Assembly (NCBI GenBank): GCA_951799425.1
Contig: OX637393.1
Location: 5,971,744 to 6,035,743, forward strand
Source of the DNA: Ilex aquifolium
Taxonomy: Eukaryota; Streptophyta; Magnoliopsida; Aquifoliales; Aquifoliaceae
Direction of reading: 5' to 3'
DNA length: 64,000 bases
The notes under the pieces were generated by a model. It did not search any database. It saw only the letters and a list, made by a program, of their open reading frames with translations, and was not told the DNA's origin. Shown one piece after another: positions 38,808-51,667 of this stretch. How positions within the stretch are numbered: position 1 is the first letter of the stretch; each line of letters opens with the position of its first letter. The translations under genes were made by a program, and so were the position numbers.

Positions 38808-39556
38808 CATCACATTTGGTCGATTTTGCGTCATAATTTCTTGAGATAAAAAAAGTTTTTAATAGCTGCTTGTCCATATACTTTTATCGTGTTAACGAGT
38901 CAGTGTCATATTTTGAAACTCCCAATTTCTTTTATACCTAAACATCAAAAATTATACTAGAAAAAAAACGTCCTCTCATACTCGATTACCTGACTTTCAT
39001 TCAACCAAAGACGGATCCAAACCATGGGAATCTTTCAGTTCTTTTTCTTTCACTAAATCACATTAGCAAGGGCCGCAATATGCCCAGACCAACATCTTTC
39101 TACTGCCAATGCCACTCCCAAATTAGATCTTCTTCTCCAATGTGTGAAGTTGAATAGGAAGGATCACTTCAAAATCAAGCTCTTGTTCAGTCTAACAATT
39201 TCTACAACATTAGAAAATGCCAAAAGGAACTTCCTAATCCATATACTTTGACAGTAACACCTCCATTTTGGCTTCCGGTAAATGCTTGAACAGCTATATA
39301 AACATGGCCTACGCCGATACTTCTGCAATTTCATAAACGCTCGTCTCAAAACACCCTGTATTCAATTTTCTGTATAAAGCAAAACTGTAATCTCATCAAA
39401 CAATGGAAAATATGCCCACCTTAGACCAAAACAGAGCTTTTCAAAGCCCAGAAAGTAAATTAAAGACACACTGACGATCAACAAGCAATCAGAATAGAAA
39501 CCAAATTCAGAGGAGTCTGCCTTGTTCTTGTTTGTTCTGTTGAGTTCCAACAACTG
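38808..39556. other. Short intergenic spacer between converging genes
   Basis: The CorA-like gene (plus) and coatomer zeta gene (minus) end facing each other, so these 750 bp should hold both 3' untranslated regions. I see no gene. Confidence 0.6.
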
Positions 39557-42525
39557 TCACCTCAGCAGGGATTTTGTGAAATGTTCGCGTGCGGTGGCCA
39601 ATGCTTGACTAATTGTCTGCAGAACCAAGAGTTCATAAGTTAAAGCACGTATTCGATGTCAAAAATAATTTCTGTTTTCCGTGGTTGTGAGATGCTGCCT
39701 ATTTATTCGTTCATTTTTTTTAAGCATCTCATAACTGGGAGGGAGCAGAGAAGTACCAAAATATACAATACCTGCTCAGATAAAGGTGCTCCAGCATCCA
39801 TGCTGTGGCTTGCAACCTTTCCGGCAATCACATTTGCATCAGTTTCAAGAATAATTCTGCAAAGGACATAACTCTAAGAATTATGTATTTTTTCTACTAG
39901 TCAGATACAGATGTAAGCCATAAGAGAAAAACGACTGCATAATTAATTGCAAAGGAAGTGTTGCATACCCGCCATCAACAATTTCGTCAATGCATAAAAG
40001 AATGAGATCCAGATTTTCAAGTGCCTCCTTTTTGTCCACATTGCCCCTGCAACACGAGCACCAAAAAATGACAAAGTCAGAATAACAAACTTTTGCAATG
40101 CAGAAAAGAAGTAAATGACAAGAATATCTATTACAAAATACCTCAGGAGGAGACCAACAGCATCAAAGAAAGCCTGAAGAACGTTGGCTAAGATTAGTTC
40201 ATTCTCCTCTTCACCCCCGGTAACAAAGAAGTGAAGGTCTTGAATGAACTTGTACACAACAATGTTACTCTCAAGCATTGTGATCTCCGCTGCAAATGAA
40301 TTAGAAAGTGCAAGACAATAAGCAGGTAACATCAAATGCAACATAAAATAAAGATGGTTTTTTCCGGAGAGTAAAATAAAGATATTATGTCTTCAACCTC
40401 TCAAAACGAGGAATACATCGAGACACAGTATTGTATCTAATCATCTATATATTCTTGCAGTTTTAATAAGACAAAGTGTTCCCTATATGGTGCCAGCCAC
40501 ATACACATAGCCAGAGGCATAGTCTAACCTTTTTTCTTTTTTGATAGGAAGAGGCATAGTCTAACTAAATGGTCAATATATCTGTTCTAGGGATTATTTA
40601 CGTCTCCCCCTTTCACGACGAAAGGAAATACTACCAGTCAAGCATACTCTAACAGTTGGTGGTATAAATGCTAGAGATTTTTATTAAAAAGCATGTCCTT
40701 TCACTATTTTAATTTACTAAATTACATAATGAATCTCTCTATTTGCTACCACTTATCAGGGTTACCATACGTACCAATAAAATGCAACATTAAAAAGAAC
40801 AACCATGAATACCCCACTGGTAACATAAAAATATCTGTCAATACAAGGACAATGGAATTAAGTTTGGCAGCAGACTCAACTCAACCAACAAAGTATTATC
40901 CCAATTCCCAACAACTTGAGTTTATGTACAATTTAGTGTTTCCCATTAAGCTCCATCAAGGGTCCTATTTTAAGTCGCCGACAATAGATTATTTCATTAT
41001 CCATTGTGAATAGAAATCTCTGTTTACATAATAGTTACCAGCAAGCAACTGTCAAACCACTGAAAGAAAACACACAGCACTGACATAAGTTGATACTAGC
41101 AAACAAGAGTTCAGCAAAGCACAACATATATGCATATTAAGCATGGAATAAGAGGCAATTCAAAACATATGTGAGCCTGAAGAACACAAGAATAGACAGA
41201 AAGGAAGCCATCAGAAAATATTTTACAGTAATGCAGAACCTTCTGTCCGAGCATTTGTCTTTTGAGTCTTCGTAAATACAGATTTCTCAAAAGTTTCTTT
41301 TGCAGTATTCGTCGCCCAGTCATCGGAATAGTACTTGACAGCTACACGCTTCCCTTCTGAATCCAGAAGAAGAATGTTTTTCACAGAAGGACAGGACTCC
41401 TGCATTAAACACAAATTACTACAAAGTTGATACAAAATAAAATGGACTAAAAAAAATTGTCAATTTATTCAACGGCCACTATTATAAAAAATCGTAATTT
41501 ATTCATATAATTCCAGCAGTTATCTTAAAAAGATCATCCCATTTGATGCTGCAAAACATAAATAGAACAATGTACTGCAAAACGAGCATACAAAATAAAC
41601 CTCGCTTGTGCACAGTGCATCATGATATGCCATCCTTTCATATGGAAACTGACAGTGAGGTTCGGCCAGTTGGAATGGCTAATTAATTGATGTACAATTC
41701 TAATAAATGGCCTTAAAACTAATATTGGCAATTTTTGCACAATTCAAAGTACCAAAAAATTAGAACTTCCTCTGGATGTTCATGTGTGAACTGGATTACT
41801 TCGGAAGTTTTATTTCCAGCCAATACTAGGTTCATTGAGATCAACCAGAAAATGACATGATTTTTCACAAAGTAAAGGACTGACAGACTTGCAATTTTTT
41901 ACTTAGTTCCACTACATCTGACATCAAGCTCAGCCATCAAAACGACCCCAATACCAATTTTATCAAAATCAAAATGACGAAGCTTTTTGGAAAAGCAAAT
42001 GATTAATAGCCAGTGCCTAAAAACTAGTACCCATTACAGTCTCAACTTGATACTAATGTCCAATACATATCTTCAAGCTTATCCATCAAAACAAAGACAC
42101 CCACAACACAGAGAGACAACCCAGCCAAACATGCTCAAGCCAAATTTATACTAAGAAGATCAACACCATATATTTTATTCATAATAGCTAGGTCTGATCT
42201 AATACCACAAAGCAGATACAGATCTGTATTTAACAGATAGAGACCACCAGATCAAAACCCGTAAAACCTCTTGACCTATCAAACCAACATCACATTAACA
42301 AACCCAAATCCAAACTCAAAAAACCCAATAAACCCTTAATTAAAACTCAAATTTATACCTTCAAATTACAACAAACGGTGTAAACATTAGAAAAAATAAT
42401 CTGAGAACGCAACCAGAAATATATACACTAATACACACACACACAGGGATACTTGTGTGAACTGTGAAAAGAATCGAGTGATTGCAGAGACAAATTGCAT
42501 AAGAAAGGAGAACAGAACTGACCAT
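39557..42525 (-). CDS. COPZ: Coatomer subunit zeta
   Basis: Six exons on the minus strand join to 177 aa: 42525-42523, 41399-41240, 40289-40142, 40046-39969, 39856-39772 and 39616-39557. The protein starts [20 protein letters not shown] and contains [20 protein letters not shown]. It ends EHFTKSLLR. This is the full length of plant zeta-COP, a longin-like small subunit of the COPI coat that pairs with gamma-COP and works in Golgi-to-ER and intra-Golgi vesicle traffic. The first coding exon is only the ATG, directly followed by a GT donor. The frame is intact, all introns are GT-AG, and identity is clear. Confidence 0.93.
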
Positions 42526-42604
42526 GGTAAGTTATTCTCGGGAAAATGTCTCTAAGGGGTCTTCGGGGGGACAGAAGAACTGCTGAGAAGTTTGTCGACC
42601 CAGT

Positions 42605-42614
42605 CAAATATATG
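42605..42614 (-). promoter_or_regulatory. Possible TATA box of the coatomer zeta gene
   Basis: On the minus strand CATATATTTG lies about 80 bp upstream of the start codon. The distance suits a short leader. No other TATA-like sequence is closer. Confidence 0.4.
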
Positions 42615-42929
42615 TCTATTCCGTATGGCTTAAATTACATATAGACCCCTAAACTATGGCCTTTGTTACACTACTTCACCCAGATACTTCAAAACATACG
42701 CTCGTTTTGGTCGAATAACATTTCTTCTAATTTATCATATCTTCAAAAATATCTCATCTACTATTCAAAATATCATTAACATCCCTTATATTTTATATTT
42801 AAATATCACTATCACCCCTATCACTGACACCCTGCCATTAAATCATCAAAAAAAAAAAATCCTTCCAAAATACCAAAATTACCCTTACATAAACCTTATA
42901 TAATCAATCTATATAAAATTTGATTAAAA

Positions 42930-43170
42930 TTCAAACAATTTTTTACATATTAAAATTTGAGATGATTAAAATTTATATTTTTTACTTATTAAAATTTGTG
43001 TCAATTAAATTTTGATTCAAGTTTATTAAAATTTATTTTTTACGTATTAAAATTTTGAGTTGATTAAAATTTGTATTTTTTTTTACGTATAAAAATTCGA
43101 GCCGATTAAAATTCAATGCGAGTTGATTAAAATTTGATTTAAGTCGATTAAAATTCAATACGAGTCGATT
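42930..43170. repeat. Degenerate GATTAAAATTTGA tandem repeat
   Basis: Units close to GATTAAAATTTGA (also GATTAAAATTCAA) occur about ten times with spacers such as TTTTTTACGTATTAAA. Copies differ by a few bases. It runs straight into the hairpin that follows. Confidence 0.65.
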
Positions 43171-43212
43171 AAAAATTCATCCACACTCTAGAGGGAGTGT
43201 GGATGAAGTTTT
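43171..43212. repeat. Perfect 13-bp inverted repeat (hairpin)
   Basis: TTCATCCACACTC and GAGTGTGGATGAA are separated by TAGAGG. Outside the arms AAAAA and TTTTT extend the pairing with one mismatch. It is intergenic, so it could be a recombination relic or the centre of a MITE. It is not near a gene end. Confidence 0.75.
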
Positions 43213-44220
43213 TCCTAAAATAAATCATGGGTAATTTAGTAAAATTGTATTATAGTTAAGACTTTTAATCTGACCGAAAGTGTTAGTGAAGATTCAAAAA
43301 ATAGAGAGAATATCCTTAAAAATATGATAAACTAAAAATGGTGTAACTAAAATTTTTCCTTAAAAAATAGATTGTATTAGAAGCGGACAAAATATAAGAT
43401 TATATATGTGATAAAAATAATAGCCATTGTAATCTATTTTTTGGTAAGACACTAGAGTAAGAGTATATTTTTATTTTATTTTGTGACTAAAATAGTGAAT
43501 TTATAATGTAATACAGTTCAATTGGGTTATAATAACATACCTCCAGAGGTATTATAATCGGTTCAATAGTATAGATAAAACATATTATTAATACACTTCT
43601 TTGAAATAAGTCTTTATATAATATGTAATATTTTTGCCAACCACATACAATATAACATTGGATTAGAGAGTTTTAATTTGTTATGATTTTATAATCCACC
43701 ATTTAATACTAAAATAAGTCGGGATTGTGCTGTTGTGACATTATTTATTGGGAAAATTACACTTCAGATTTAATTTTTTTTTTTATTTTACATTCTTAAA
43801 GAATAAATTTCTTACATTACACCATTTAGTTAAGTTTCGTTGCTCATTACGTAATTGTCAATGGGGTGATTTTTGATAGAGTAAGTAACAAAAGTTAACG
43901 GAAGGGTCACATTGCAACATTTTTAATATAACGAGAGTGTAATATAAAAAATTAAATTTTTGAGGGTATAAAAAAGATTATTAAAGTGTGATTCCCCAAA
44001 TTTATTAGTTGGATTTTGGAGGCAGAAAGTTGTAGAAACCACGTCGTTTGGCTGAACAGCAAAATCATCTGTTGCTTCGAAAAAGCAGATGAGGCCCACC
44101 CTACCATCACTCCCCTACACGTCTCTGTCTCTCTCTGCCCTTTTATAGCTTTTGATCGTACTTTGTTTGGTGTTCGTCAGTTTCGATTATTATCACTGCC
44201 CCGAAATTTCTACAGCGCTC

Positions 44221-47200
44221 ATGGACGGTACTTTCTCCTCAATTCCCATACATTGTTTTTAGTTCATAATCAATGGTTGGGATTTATCTTAATTTGTTTT
44301 TGTGTGCAATAATTGTATTGCACTTGTGAATTATGTGTGAAAATAATGAGAGTTGATGAATTCCTATGTTTATTTTCAGTCAGTTTGAATTTAATTATTG
44401 ATAATTGGGTTCAATCAATACATTGTGCATTTGGTACTTGGCCAGATGGGTCTCTGTTTTGGTTTGCTTCAGTCTCTGTTAATGTCACGCTAACAGTTGT
44501 TATAAATCCTTTTTTCAATCGCTGTTTTTTATTGTTTTCTGTTCTAGTTACTGGGTTCATATCCATATTGAAAACCCAACTGCATAACTATTTTGTGATT
44601 TATGCACGAAGTTAATAAGTGATCTGATCCAGTATCGAATGAATTGTTACAGTGTCTTATGAAAATTAAACAAGCATATCATGTAACAATGTGTTTGTGT
44701 TTCTTCTACGTCTCTTTGCCCTTGTTATAAGGTCCTAAACATGTCGTTTGTCCCTCAAGTTTATGCAATTGTACTTGTTTGAAGAAATTTTGTGTTGACC
44801 TACAGCTCAAGTACTCGCATAACTGAGATACTTCGAGGCTGCGCGGAAGTGTCATCACATAGAAACACAGTTAATGGATTTAGGACTTTATGTACTGGCC
44901 AAGGTGCTCCTGAATTTTCTAGCTTATTGTTATTTGGTGCTCCGGTGTAGCCAGCATGTGCTATCATCAAGGGATTTTATTTGAAATTCTTAAAGGGTGT
45001 ACTATAACATCAAGAAGGGTTTTTATACCCAAAATAGTTGGGTTAATAAAGTATTTCTAAAAACCATGTCGCCCTCGAGCACACTGTCAGTCCACCTTGT
45101 GCATGAATCTGGTTGTTATCAACGCTTGTCTCATGCTGAAATTCTGAAAATGGTGATCACCTGGCTTCATGGAAATAGTTGCATTGCTTTATTTTGGTGT
45201 GCACTTGCTTAGCTAATGTTATTTTGCATATCTTGTTTTTTTTTTCTAACTTTGAAGAAAGAACGAAAAGAAAAGGGAAAAAAACCAAAATTTTGAAATT
45301 GGTCATAGCCATAGAAATGGTTGATCATATTGCACATCACTGTTCGTTTGAGTTTTCAGATTTGTCAACTAAGAAGTGCGTACCATGCAACTCAGAGGAT
45401 TTGAGGCCCATGACTAAAGAAGCAGCAAATGAGCTAATTCAAAAGGTTCGTATTTCAGTTTATGCTTGATGAATTGTTTTCATCTTACTATGAACTCATG
45501 TTCCCTATTTCATGTGTGTTAATAGATACCTGAATGGAATTTGGTAAATGAAGATGGTATGTTGAAGCTTCATCGATCATGGAAAGTCAAGAGTTTCACT
45601 AAAGGAATGGAGTTCTTTCAGGTTGTAGCTAATGTTGCAGAAACAGAAGGTATCTCATTGACTTAACCATATCATAATTAACTTACTGGCCCAGAAATTT
45701 GTGAGAGATTATTGCTGGGTGTGTATTATTATTTCTCGTTTTGGGGCTTGTATTTTGGGCGAGATCAGCATGCATAGATCGGGCCATTTGGGGTTTTAAT
45801 TGCATCATCCTGCCTATTGTGTGCATTTGTCTGTTGGTGTTTTTTTGCTTAAATGCATTATTATCTCTGATTATGACTAGCTTAACTGTCTCAAGATAAT
45901 GTGAGAAGGTCCAGGTTCATCCTTGTGACCTATTAGGCCATAGATGTTGACGCCTTAAAGGGTGTTTATTCCACGAAAAGGGTTGTTGAATATCATGTTC
46001 TTTGATAACTAGCAGGCACGAAATGCTGATCAAATCTGTTAAAGGAAGCAATTTACATCTTATAAGTAGTGCTTGGAGTGGCATGGTCAACTAGATCTTG
46101 CAACTTAAATCTGATAAGCCTGCACCTTTCACTTTCCCTTGAGTTGGTAGTGTCTACCTTGATCCACAGTCGTGTGGGCTTCCTCTTTTCCTTATAGTGC
46201 TTCCGCTAAATCAAATCATTTCTTTTAGCTGGTGCAGCCACTAGTTTTTGGAGTATGGCTAAATCGTTGACGTGTTTACTCAGTCTTCAATTAATGTCAC
46301 CTCTAGCTTCTCGTGATTGTGTTCTCTCTATCTCTCTAGTCTCACTTTTATTGTATTGCTGCTTATGGTTATGAAATTAGCTTTCATCGTTAAAGGAGGG
46401 CCACTTGTTATTAATAGTGCAGCATAGAATATTTTTCCGTACTGTTGGAATTTTTCTACTTCATGGTCATATACAATCGTGCAACACACTGCCAAACCCT
46501 TCTTATCTATCAAAAACAAACACATTGCCAAACCCTTCTCGACTTCATCATTATACTCTAATGGCGCTCTTCTCAGACTATAGTGTCCTGATCAGTCCAC
46601 TTTGGTTGACCCCTAATTTGAACTCGCAGGTCATTAGAAGTTAACCGTACAAATCTATCTTTCTCAATCAGCCAGTTTTATGTGCTTCCTTTCTTGAAGC
46701 TGTGGCCATGATGGACAGCCCCATGTCTGCTCTGTTTCTGGCTATAGGAATTGCTACTCACATTGCGGCATAGGAAACCAGAATAGAACTCATTGTCAGC
46801 AGAATGTACTTTAAGAAGGCCAGTGAGTTTTGAATATAATACTAATTATGCCATCACCCCATTCACTATGAGCTACACAAGCTTCCTTATTTTTCATATT
46901 AATTTTCAGTATACCTTTTATTTACCTGGGAGAGATATTTGTGTATTTAATGAAAAACTGGTACCCTTTGTTGCTCCCACTTATGCAGTTTACTTTTTTG
47001 GTTTTTTGGGGGGGGGGGGGAAGGGAAGGCATCTTGTGGCCAAAAGGGCCATGCCCCCCTCTCTAATTTGAAAACACCCTTATAACCTCTTTACATTTTT
47101 AAATAATCTGATACCTCCCCTTGGATTCCCTAAAATTCTTTTATGTAGTGTATTACTGTATTTGTTCTAATGTATTCAACAGGCTTCATGTCCTGATATT

Positions 47201-49016
47201 TAATACAAAATGGGGTATATTCTATCTTATAAGTGTTGTTCTGAAGACACTTATTTGGAGGAGTTTGATGACCAAAAAGGAAAATAAAGTATAGTTGCTG
47301 CAAGATCAGGTTATAAACATGGCTTATATAACCACTGACTCACAATTAATCTTTTCTCGTGTCAAACTAATATTTTTTATAGTGATTTAGTAATAATCAT
47401 TATTTCCTGTCACAAGTGAAAGAATAGTGGATCACAATATTATCAGATATTAATTTTTACCACAAGAAATAAAAATTAACTTTTGGATTTTATGATCCAA
47501 ACTAATTTTTACGTAGGTATCATATTAAAGTTGATCTTAATAAGTTCTATACAACTAAAAATTTGACATTAACGATGACTATTCACTAAAAGTCCTCATT
47601 GTGTCACTACTTGGCCCCCTCAGATATAATCCTGGCTCTGTTCCCTGGCAGGGGGGGGGGGGGGGGGGGGGGGGAAGGTGACTGGTTACAACCCAATAAT
47701 ACATTTATATCAATAAAAGCAAACATGTTAATTTTGACTCCTCCCTAGCTTACTTGATGCATGTGGTTTGCAATCAGTGTGTGGATCCTTGAGGATTAGT
47801 CTCAAGTTAGAAGTAGGCCAAGGACCTCTTGGCAAATGAATCTAATGAAGGGAAAGCAGCCAAAATATCAAAAAAGTAAGGAAAAAAAAAGATGCAAACA
47901 GATAGACTTTATCATTCGAAAATTGGGCACTGTGCGAATAGACTAAATTTCAGGTACTTTTTTTAATTGGCAATGTCATGATGTGGGCTCATTATCCTAG
48001 TTGGACACAATTGTCAACACACACAATGCGTTTGCGTGTGTGTGTGCACAACTGCACATAATCCTTCTGAAATGTGTTACATAAATGTTTTATTTTGATG
48101 ATTTGCAAATGTGCACAATGCAGGTTATCATCCTGATCTTCATCTTGTTGGATGGAACAACGTGAAAATTGATATATGGACGCACGCTGTTGGTAAGGAT
48201 TGCTTCTAATTTGAAAAATTCTGCTCAATCTTCAGTTCCTTCTTCATTCATGCTACTGAAAGTTTTGCACTCCATTTGCTAAATTTTTATGGTGATATAT
48301 AACAAGTTAATATTGGGTTGAACAAAAGTATAATCAAAACTTGAATGACCTTGGATCATCCAACCACCATAGCAGACCACCACAGAGTTAGTGATGCGTC
48401 ACGTATCGAGTGACTGAACTGATATGAAATCCTTTGGAAGCAAAAAATAAGGAATTCATGTCCTCAATAATCCCAAGTGAAAAGTCCTTGATATTGAGTC
48501 AAACCTTGTTTGATGCCCATTTTAGGTAAGTAGTCAGCTTGTGTAGCCTGGTGGCAAGTAAGTGGCTGTTGTGGTTGACCGGTAAAGAGCCCTGCTTGGT
48601 GATTGATCTTCACCACCTACTATTTTGATACTTAGAAAACTTTAAAAAAAAAAATTAGTATTTATTAGTGCATAAGTTTATAAACTGCACTTTCTGGTAG
48701 AACCTGCCTCAATTACATCCTTGTTGCTCGAACGTGAAGCTTCTAGGAATCAGTTTAAAAAACATCCGAGATCATTCTTATATACAATGCTCTGAAAGCA
48801 TCGTTAATTTCTACCTAGTAAGTTTTCTTTGAAATGCACCATTTATATCTTTTTTATCTTCTTGTTTGTTCGACTGCAAGCGAAATTAGCTGCACATGAA
48901 AATATAATTCAAAAGGATACCGTGCAGGTGGACTGACAGAAAACGATTTCATACTTGCTGCTAAGATCAACGGTCTCAAACTGCATCATCTTCTGAGTAG
49001 AAAAGCTGTTGAATGA
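44221..49016 (+). CDS. PCD: Pterin-4a-carbinolamine dehydratase (PCD/DCoH family)
   Basis: Five coding exons join to 124 aa: 44221-44227, 45360-45445, 45526-45649, 48124-48192 and 48928-49016. The protein begins MDDLSTKKCVPCNSEDLRPM and includes the domain from IPEWNLVNEDGMLKLHRSWK to ENDFILAAKING. The family recycles oxidised pterin cofactor by dehydrating 4a-hydroxytetrahydropterin. The active-site stretch reads E70-TEG-Y74-H75-P76, then W83, H93 and D102; the first His of the usual HHP is Tyr here. The first exon contributes only seven coding bases. The ATG is the first in frame after an upstream TAG, so no organelle presequence is predicted, but an undetected 5' exon is possible. An alternative start in the same frame lies at 45319. 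Intron 3 (2.5 kb) contains long poly-G runs. Confidence 0.8.
47651..47674 (+). repeat. Poly(G) run of 24 bases in intron 3 of the pterin dehydratase gene
   Basis: An uninterrupted run of 24 G lies in the intron, and a second run of 13 G is at 47008-47020. Such long G tracts are rare and can form G-quadruplexes in DNA or pre-mRNA. Sequencing length errors are likely in such runs. Confidence 0.85.
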
Positions 49017-51667
49017 AGCATGATCGGCCATCTGGAATTTTAAAGCAATACTCCATCTTTCTTTTCCATCTAGAACTCTAGCAGGGGCATCTGAGGTGGG
49101 GTTTTATCTTTCTTTTCCTTCTAGAACTCTGAGTGTATGTAGAGCAACAACTACCCTAAAATTTTGGACTCATTTTATAAAGATGTTCCTTCATGGATGT
49201 TTGACATCATTGCTATTCAAAGAAATCCCATGCCTCCATATGCTAGTTGCTAGTTGCACAATGTACAGGACCAAGGTCTAAAAGAAAAGTTTACGAGTTC
49301 GCAACCAGATCTGGTCATTTTTTTTTCGACGATGAGAAACTTCTCAATTACAGAGTTACATTAGATCCATCCTTGCAGAGTAAACCTTAGATAAACACGA
49401 GATTATGAATAATATTTTTGTTTTTTTTTTAATTTTGTATTTTATCCGCTTATATAGCGGGTAGGTTTAAGAAATAGGATAAATAAATGTTTTCATCTAT
49501 GATCAACATTCAACATGACTGTAACTGCATGAATCAGGCAGCTGTTGTTAAACATTCGTTATTAACAAAAAGACCCACTGCCCCTCCCTTCCTTCTTCAA
49601 TGTGCAGTCGAAGGCGCAGGTTAGCAAGCAACATGCTAATTTTTACAGGGAGGGGTGCGAGGGTTGAACCTATGAACAGTTACGGGACGATGACCATTGG
49701 ATCAACTGCTAACTTCATTGGCCTCTGGGTCGTTGTGTTTTCGATTGGTTAAATGCAAGAACAATGCATGGGCCATTCATTCACCAATGAATGGCAATGC
49801 TATGGATACAAACCCCGGCACTATTCGCGGGGGAGGGGGGTCTAAGGAAAAAATATTCACGTAAGGTAATAACTAATCCATGTAAAAAAAATGGGATTCA
49901 TGTTACCCATTTTTAGTTTTATCATTAGACAATTATACCACGTAACAATGTTGACGTGGTGTAATCGTTACAATTAATATTTACTCATGTATACGGGTGT
50001 TAATTGAGTTGGATTGTTGAAGTTAAGTATGTCAAGTTCGTCTCGCTTCAAGATGTTTAAATTTGTTAAAAACTTATTAGATAGAGAGAGAGGAAGAGAG
50101 AAATGAATATGTTTTTATTTGGAGACAAATTTAGAGTTATCTTTCAAAACTAGATAGTTTGTTAGTGAAAATTGAATTATTTCAACAATATCATATTTAA
50201 GTTGAGTCTAGTTTACTCAAGTTGAATCGCAGGTTGCTATGTTTAGCTTGTTTATAAAACGAACTTAAAATTCAATTAGAGTTAGTTCTTTTGAAATTTG
50301 AATGATCATAAACGAGTCAAAATCAAGTAGAGTCTAAGTTCAACTCAAATGTTTACAATTCTACGCGTTTATGTGAGAGAGAGTGATAAAAGTTAAAAAA
50401 AAAAGGAAAGAAAGAAAAAAAGATGTTTGGTTGTAGGATCAAATATGTTTCATTGAAGCACAGGAAATGATTGTGTGTTTGGATTGGTTAGATACATGAA
50501 TAACATACACCTCCAAAATTGAAAAGAAATAAAAATTATAAAGGTAAGGATTTAATACATTTATTTAATATCTGCTACAAAATCAAGTAAGATTTGACTT
50601 TCTAATAATAGCCATGTTCTATGTGATTTGGTGAAGTGTAATTGTCGGAATTAATTGTTGGAAAATACTATATAATTCAAATAAAATTTAAAAATTAAAA
50701 TATAAATGTATATCATTCCTTGAATGAGTGTACGATAAGTGGGTCTCACTGAAAAAATTGATGGGACCCACTCATCCAAGGGATGATATGCATTTGAGTT
50801 ACAATTTTTTGAGTTTCATTTGAGTTTTGTAGCATTACTCTTAATTATTTAATCAATTGACCGGTGCTTGTTCGCATAGTGGGTTAGAGGTATTTTTTAT
50901 TTATTCAACTGTTAGGGATATTTGACTCAGTTTATGTGTATTTCGATTAATTTTTTTTTAGTTCAGTCAAAAGCAAATCATCCACGTCTAGACTGAGATA
51001 TATATGAGAGATTGACCCAAAAAAAAAATCAAAATTTAAATTCAAAATATCTAAATTTTTAATTCATCTGTATTACCACTTAAGCTATATGAAATTATGA
51101 GATAGAGCTATCTGCGGTCAAACAGTGGCACTTCCTGTTGGCCACATGTTTTGTTTTTTTTCTTTCTTGGTAATGGTCCATTTGACTTAGGACTTTGGAT
51201 CATCCCAACGTGGCTTTGGCTCATCCAAACATGGTATTAATAATTAAAATAAGGGTATTTTCTTAGACACCGCAAGTTACGTTCAATTTTAGTTATTACT
51301 TATTAATAAAGAGGTCTAGGGGCCCATACATTATACATCTATGCTAAATATCATAATTAATTTTTAAATTTTATTTTTTTATTTTAAAATAATTATTAAA
51401 CATTTAATTATTATTTCATGTCAATTAAGTTCGTCTCGTTCATCAATTTCAACCGTTTTACTGTTGATGGACGTCCATCTATTTTTTAGTATGATATAAA
51501 AAATAATAATTATTTTTTATTAATTAAAATATACATAAATTAATTCAAACATTTTTAAAAATAAAAAATAAAATTCACATGTTTGTACTTGTAGGAACAT
51601 CCCAAACATTAGATCCAATCAGACCATAGAAGATGTCAACACACCTTTAACCCCAAAAGGCCTTTTC
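49017..51667. other. Intergenic DNA between the dehydratase and K+ channel genes
   Basis: It holds the 3' untranslated region of the dehydratase gene and AT-rich repetitive DNA. A stretch near 49320-49400 (GACGATGAGAAACTTCTCAA) resembles decayed LINE or SINE tail sequence. No gene is seen. Confidence 0.45.

Larger units (their letters stand above)
42615..44220. other. Divergent intergenic region between coatomer zeta and pterin dehydratase genes
   Basis: The two genes are transcribed away from each other, so this 1.6 kb includes both promoters. It contains a degenerate AT-rich tandem repeat (42930-43170), a hairpin (43171-43212) and otherwise AT-rich DNA. A possible TATA-like TTTTATAG lies at about 44141-44148, roughly 75 bp upstream of the dehydratase start. 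Confidence 0.45.

Noticed and set aside
44016-44615. Two consecutive plus-strand open frames upstream of the dehydratase domain
   Set aside because: The first has no ATG before the end of the presumed leader. The second is intronic. Neither joins in frame to the dehydratase exons.
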